Assembly: GCA_902604795.1 (NCBI GenBank)
Contig: CACKZV010000002.1
Coordinates: 94,061 to 158,060 of the forward strand
DNA: 64,000 bases
Direction: 5' to 3'
DNA from: an uncultured Pelagibacteraceae bacterium
Lineage (GTDB): Bacteria; Pseudomonadota; Alphaproteobacteria; Pelagibacterales; Pelagibacteraceae
The notes under the pieces are model-generated. The model searched no databases, was not told the DNA's origin, and was given only the letters and a program-made list of their open reading frames with translations. The position numbers and the translations under genes are program-made. Positions 60,454 through 64,000 of this stretch are shown here, piece after piece (the first letter of the stretch is position 1; every line of letters begins with the position of its first letter).

Positions 60454-61584
60454 CTAATTTTTCCAAAAACTTTTTGCTTTTTTAAAGAATTTTTTAATAC
60501 TTGGATTTGATTTTTCATTTTCAATTTCTCTAAATTTCTCAAGTAATTCTTTTTGTTCTTTATTTAAAGATACAGGTACCTCAGTGTTTACTTGTACATA
60601 AAGATCTCCATAGTCATTTCCTCTCATTAAGGGCATTCCTTTTTCTCTTAATCTAAATTGTTTACCACTTTGTGTTCCAGCTGGGATTTTTATCTTAGCT
60701 TTACCACCATCTATTGTTGGTATTTTTAATTCAGTTCCAAGTGCTGCATCTGCTATCGAAATAGGACATTCAAAAAATAAATTTTCTTCAGATCTTTTGA
60801 AAAGTTCATGAGAATTAACATTTATAAATAAATAAAGATCACCATTACTAGCTCCCCTAGAACCTGCTTCTCCTTTGCCAGATAATCTAATCCTAGTTCC
60901 ATCGTCTACTCCTTTAGGAATAGTAACAGAAAGGCGCTTACTTGCTTGTTTTTTACCTTGACCACCACAACTTGTGCAAGGATCGGTTATTTGTTCACCT
61001 GAACCAGCACATTGAGGGCATGTTTGTTGAACAGTAAAAAAACCTTGGCTAGAACGAACTTGTCCGTGGCCGCCGCACATAGAGCATGTGCTTGCGCTTT
61101 GTCCAGGTTTTGAGCCTGAACCACTGCAAGTATCGCATCTATCTGATGTTGAGAATTTAATGTCCTGTTTTTTTCCAGCATAAGCCTCTTCTAAACTTAT
61201 AGAGAGATCATATCTTAAATCAGAGCCACGGTTGTTAGATCTTCTCGATCTTCTTCCACCTCCACCAAAACCTTCACCAAAAAAATCCTCAAAAATATCT
61301 GAAAATGATCCTGAAAAGTCAAAGTTTCCAAAGCCTCCTCTGCCACCTCCGCCACCATTTTCAAATGCAGCATGCCCAAAGTTGTCGTAATTTTGCTTTC
61401 TCTCTGAATTTGATAAAACATGATAAGCTTCAGAAGCTTCTTTGAATTTTTCTTCCGCTCCTTTATCGCCTTTATTTTTATCAGGGTGATATTTTACAGC
61501 TTGTTTTCTATAAGCTGCTTTTATTTGGTCTGGACTTGCGCTTTTTTGAACACCCAAGACATCATAGTAATCTCTTTTTGCCAT
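60454..61584 (-). CDS. dnaJ: Chaperone DnaJ
   Basis: [36 protein letters not shown], four CxxCxGxG repeats. Confidence 0.98.
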   Translation of the reverse strand: MAKRDYYDVLGVQKSASPDQIKAAYRKQAVKYHPDKNKGDKGAEEKFKEASEAYHVLSNSERKQNYDNFGHAAFENGGGGGRGGFGNFDFSGSFSDIFEDFFGEGFGGGGRRSRRSNNRGSDLRYDLSISLEEAYAGKKQDIKFSTSDRCDTCSGSGSKPGQSASTCSMCGGHGQVRSSQGFFTVQQTCPQCAGSGEQITDPCTSCGGQGKKQASKRLSVTIPKGVDDGTRIRLSGKGEAGSRGASNGDLYLFINVNSHELFKRSEENLFFECPISIADAALGTELKIPTIDGGKAKIKIPAGTQSGKQFRLREKGMPLMRGNDYGDLYVQVNTEVPVSLNKEQKELLEKFREIENEKSNPSIKKFFKKAKSFWKN

Positions 61585-61612
61585 AACTAGTTATAGACAA
61601 ATGGTTGATAGT

Positions 61613-63532
61613 TTAGGCGCTTTTTTCTTTATCGTCTTTTACTTCTTCAAAGTCTGCATCAACAACATTATCGTCTTTTTTCCCTTCATCTTTTGCATCT
61701 TTAGGTGCATCACCAGGTTTTGTACTTTGTTGTGATTTGTAAATAGCTTCTCCTAGTTTCATTGAAGCTTGAACCAAATCTTGTGTTTTCTTTTTAATTT
61801 CCTCTACATCAGTTCCTTTTAATGCGTTTCTTACATTTGCAGATGCATCTTCAATAGCTTTTTTATCTGCATCGGAAACTTTACTACCATGTTCTTTTAA
61901 ATTTTTTTCAGTAGAATGAAGCAGGGTATCAGCTTGATTTCTTGCATCTACTGCTTCTCTCTTTTTTTTATCAGCTTCCTTATTTGTTTCAGCATCTTTT
62001 ACCATTTGATTTATTTCTTCATCACTCAAACCACCTGATGCTTGAATTTGGATTTTTTGTTCTTTACCAGTTCCTTTATCTTTAGCAGAGACATTTACAA
62101 TTCCATTGGCATCAATATCAAACGTAACTTCAATTTGAGGAACTCCTCTTGGAGCTGGAGCTATACCTACTAATTCAAAATTACCCAAAACCTTATTGTC
62201 AGAGGCCATATCTCTTTCACCTTGTAAAACTCTTATTGAAACTGCGGGCTGGTTGTCTTCTGCTGTTGAGAAAACCTGACTTTTTTTAGTTGGTATTGTC
62301 GTATTTTTTTCAATCAATTTAGTTGAAACTCCACCTAAAGTCTCAATTCCAAGTGAAAGTGGGGTTACATCCAATAATAGAACATCTTTTACATCTCCTT
62401 GTAAAACTCCTGCTTGAATAGCTGCACCCATTGCAACAACTTCATCAGGATTTACAGATTTATTTGGTTCTTTACCAAAGAAATTTTTAACCTCTTCAAT
62501 AACTTTTGGCATTCTAGTCATTCCACCAACAAGTATCACCTCATCAATTTCGCTTGCGCTTAAACCTGCATCTTTAAGTGCAGTTTCACACGGTGGTATA
62601 GTTCTTGATATAAGATCTTCAACAAGAGCTTCTAGTTTTGCTCTAGTCATTTTCATATTTATATGTTTTGGACCGGTTTTGTCTGCTGTAATAAATGGTA
62701 AATTTATTTCAGTCTGTGCAGCAGATGACAATTCAATTTTTGCTTTCTCTGCAGCTTCTTTAAGTCTTTGTAATGCTAATTTGTCAGATTTTAAGTCTAT
62801 TCCATTTTCTTTTTTGAATTCTGTAAGCAAATAGTCAACAATTGTATTATCAAAATCTTCTCCACCTAAAAAGGTGTCACCATTTGTAGATTTAACTTCG
62901 AATACCCCATCCCCTAATTCAAGTATTGAAACATCAAATGTTCCACCACCTAAATCGTAAACGGCAATTTTATTATTTGTTTTTTTGTCTAATCCATAGG
63001 CAAGTGACGCTGCAGTTGGTTCATTAATAATTCTTAAAACTTCTAACCCTGCAATTTTACCAGCATCTTTTGTTGCTTGTCTTTGAGCATCGTTAAAATA
63101 AGCTGGAACAGTAATAACTGCCTGAGAAACTTCTTGACCCAAATATTTTTCAGCAGTCTCTTTCATTTTTTGAAGCGTAAAAGCAGAAATTTGAGATGGA
63201 GAATATTTGTTACCTTTTGCTTCAATCCAAGCATCTCCTTTATCTGAATTAATAATTTTAAAAGGTGCAGTTTCAACATCTTTTTTAACAGATGGATCAT
63301 CAAAATTTCTTCCAATTAATCTTTTAACAGCAAATATTGTATTCTCAGGATTTGTTACAGCTTGTCTTTTTGCAGGTTGTCCAATTAATTTTTCATCATT
63401 GTCAGAAAATGCAACTACAGAAGGAGTTGTTCTTGCACCCTCAGCATTTTCTAATACTTTAGCCTGTGTACCCTCCATTACAGCTACACAAGAGTTTGTT
63501 GTTCCTAAATCTATTCCTATTACTTTGCTCAT
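61613..63532 (-). CDS. dnaK: Chaperone DnaK
   Basis: [51 protein letters not shown]. Confidence 0.99.
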   Translation of the reverse strand: MSKVIGIDLGTTNSCVAVMEGTQAKVLENAEGARTTPSVVAFSDNDEKLIGQPAKRQAVTNPENTIFAVKRLIGRNFDDPSVKKDVETAPFKIINSDKGDAWIEAKGNKYSPSQISAFTLQKMKETAEKYLGQEVSQAVITVPAYFNDAQRQATKDAGKIAGLEVLRIINEPTAASLAYGLDKKTNNKIAVYDLGGGTFDVSILELGDGVFEVKSTNGDTFLGGEDFDNTIVDYLLTEFKKENGIDLKSDKLALQRLKEAAEKAKIELSSAAQTEINLPFITADKTGPKHINMKMTRAKLEALVEDLISRTIPPCETALKDAGLSASEIDEVILVGGMTRMPKVIEEVKNFFGKEPNKSVNPDEVVAMGAAIQAGVLQGDVKDVLLLDVTPLSLGIETLGGVSTKLIEKNTTIPTKKSQVFSTAEDNQPAVSIRVLQGERDMASDNKVLGNFELVGIAPAPRGVPQIEVTFDIDANGIVNVSAKDKGTGKEQKIQIQASGGLSDEEINQMVKDAETNKEADKKKREAVDARNQADTLLHSTEKNLKEHGSKVSDADKKAIEDASANVRNALKGTDVEEIKKKTQDLVQASMKLGEAIYKSQQSTKPGDAPKDAKDEGKKDDNVVDADFEEVKDDKEKSA

Positions 63533-63552
63533 AATTTTAATACCTCTTCGTC

Positions 63553-63580
63553 ATATAAGTGCTAATTTTTAGACTACAAC
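63553..63580 (-). promoter_or_regulatory. Candidate RpoH promoter of dnaK
   Basis: Minus strand GTTG-N17-CTTATAT, one mismatch to alphaproteobacterial CTTG-N17-18-CYTATNT; about 20 nt upstream of the ATG with an intervening GAGGT. Confidence 0.45.
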
Positions 63581-63609
63581 CGTCAAAAAAAATTAAATTT
63601 TGGCTGTTT

Positions 63610-64000
63610 TTATTGATTTTTTTCATCTTTATGATCTTCTTTCGGCTCTTGTCTTTGCTCTTCTTTTACAATTTTCTTAGAAACACCAACTAAAGATGGT
63701 CTCAATAATCTATCTTTCATCATAAATCCTTTTTGTATTTCTTGTACGATTGTTCCAGGTTCTTTTGTATCATCTTCTACTTCCATCATTGCTTGATGAA
63801 GATTTGGATCAAGCTTTTCATTAATAGATTTTATAGGCTCAATATTATTTTTTTTGAATATTGAAAGCATATCACTATTTATAATATTTAAATGTTCCAC
63901 GATTTTTTTAAGTGCATCTGTTTCTTTTAATTTTTCATCATTCTCTAATACAGCTTTTGATCTCTCAAGATTATCTAACAAGTTTAATGCTTCTTTTGCA
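63610..64000 (-). CDS. grpE: Nucleotide exchange factor GrpE (partial, runs off the window end)
   Basis: LDNLERSKAVLEND..., HQAMMEVEDDTKEPGTIVQEIQKGFMMKDRLLRPSLVGVSKK. Confidence 0.95.
   Translation of the reverse strand, partial: AKEALNLLDNLERSKAVLENDEKLKETDALKKIVEHLNIINSDMLSIFKKNNIEPIKSINEKLDPNLHQAMMEVEDDTKEPGTIVQEIQKGFMMKDRLLRPSLVGVSKKIVKEEQRQEPKEDHKDEKNQ

Noticed and set aside
60987-61421. Alternative minus-strand ORFs 60987-61181 and 61215-61421
   Set aside because: Out-of-frame readings of the Gly- and Cys-repeat part of dnaJ.
63533-63570. CIRCE (HrcA) operator upstream of dnaK
   Set aside because: Only one half-site (TTAGCACT) is present; the GAGTGCTAA partner is absent.
1-64000. 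CRISPR arrays, IS elements, prophage, rRNA operons
   Set aside because: No regularly spaced repeats, transposase/integrase-like ORFs, phage structural genes or rRNA segments were seen.

Overview
The window is about 64 kb of very AT-rich, extremely compact alphaproteobacterial chromosome. It most resembles SAR11 / Candidatus Pelagibacter, judged from gene content, synteny and composition; no search was run. Nearly everything is housekeeping: hemDC, tsaD, acs with a DUF4212/SSS symporter pair, rpe, purH, ftsK, a his operon, hslVU, secB-dnaQ-coaE-aroE-maf-ppsR, hemE-hemH-hemJ-rho, mnmE-mnmG-rsmG-parA-parB, holA-lptE-leuS, a porin, nth, dapB, dnaJ-dnaK-grpE. One tRNA-Gly(GCC) is present. I saw no CRISPR, rRNA, IS element or prophage. 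Main points for follow-up: (i) a candidate oriC between ppsR and hemE with DnaA boxes, plus two near-consensus parS sites inside mnmG and rsmG just upstream of parAB; (ii) an unannotated 35-codon ORF whose C-terminus resembles the ribosome-rescue factor ArfA; (iii) a TPR / 2OG-Fe(II) oxygenase / TPR-sulfotransferase cassette beside tRNA-Gly, a possible hydroxylation-sulfation module; (iv) a sulfotransferase gene starting 5 nt after the encoded CCA of that tRNA; (v) a 'sucCD'-like pair next to a malyl-CoA lyase-like gene that looks like malate-CoA ligase (mtkAB-mcl), downstream of the his genes; (vi) an FkbM methyltransferase embedded in the his operon; and several extreme-compaction features, including divergent start codons abutting as ATGCAT and a terminator embedded in a convergent CDS.
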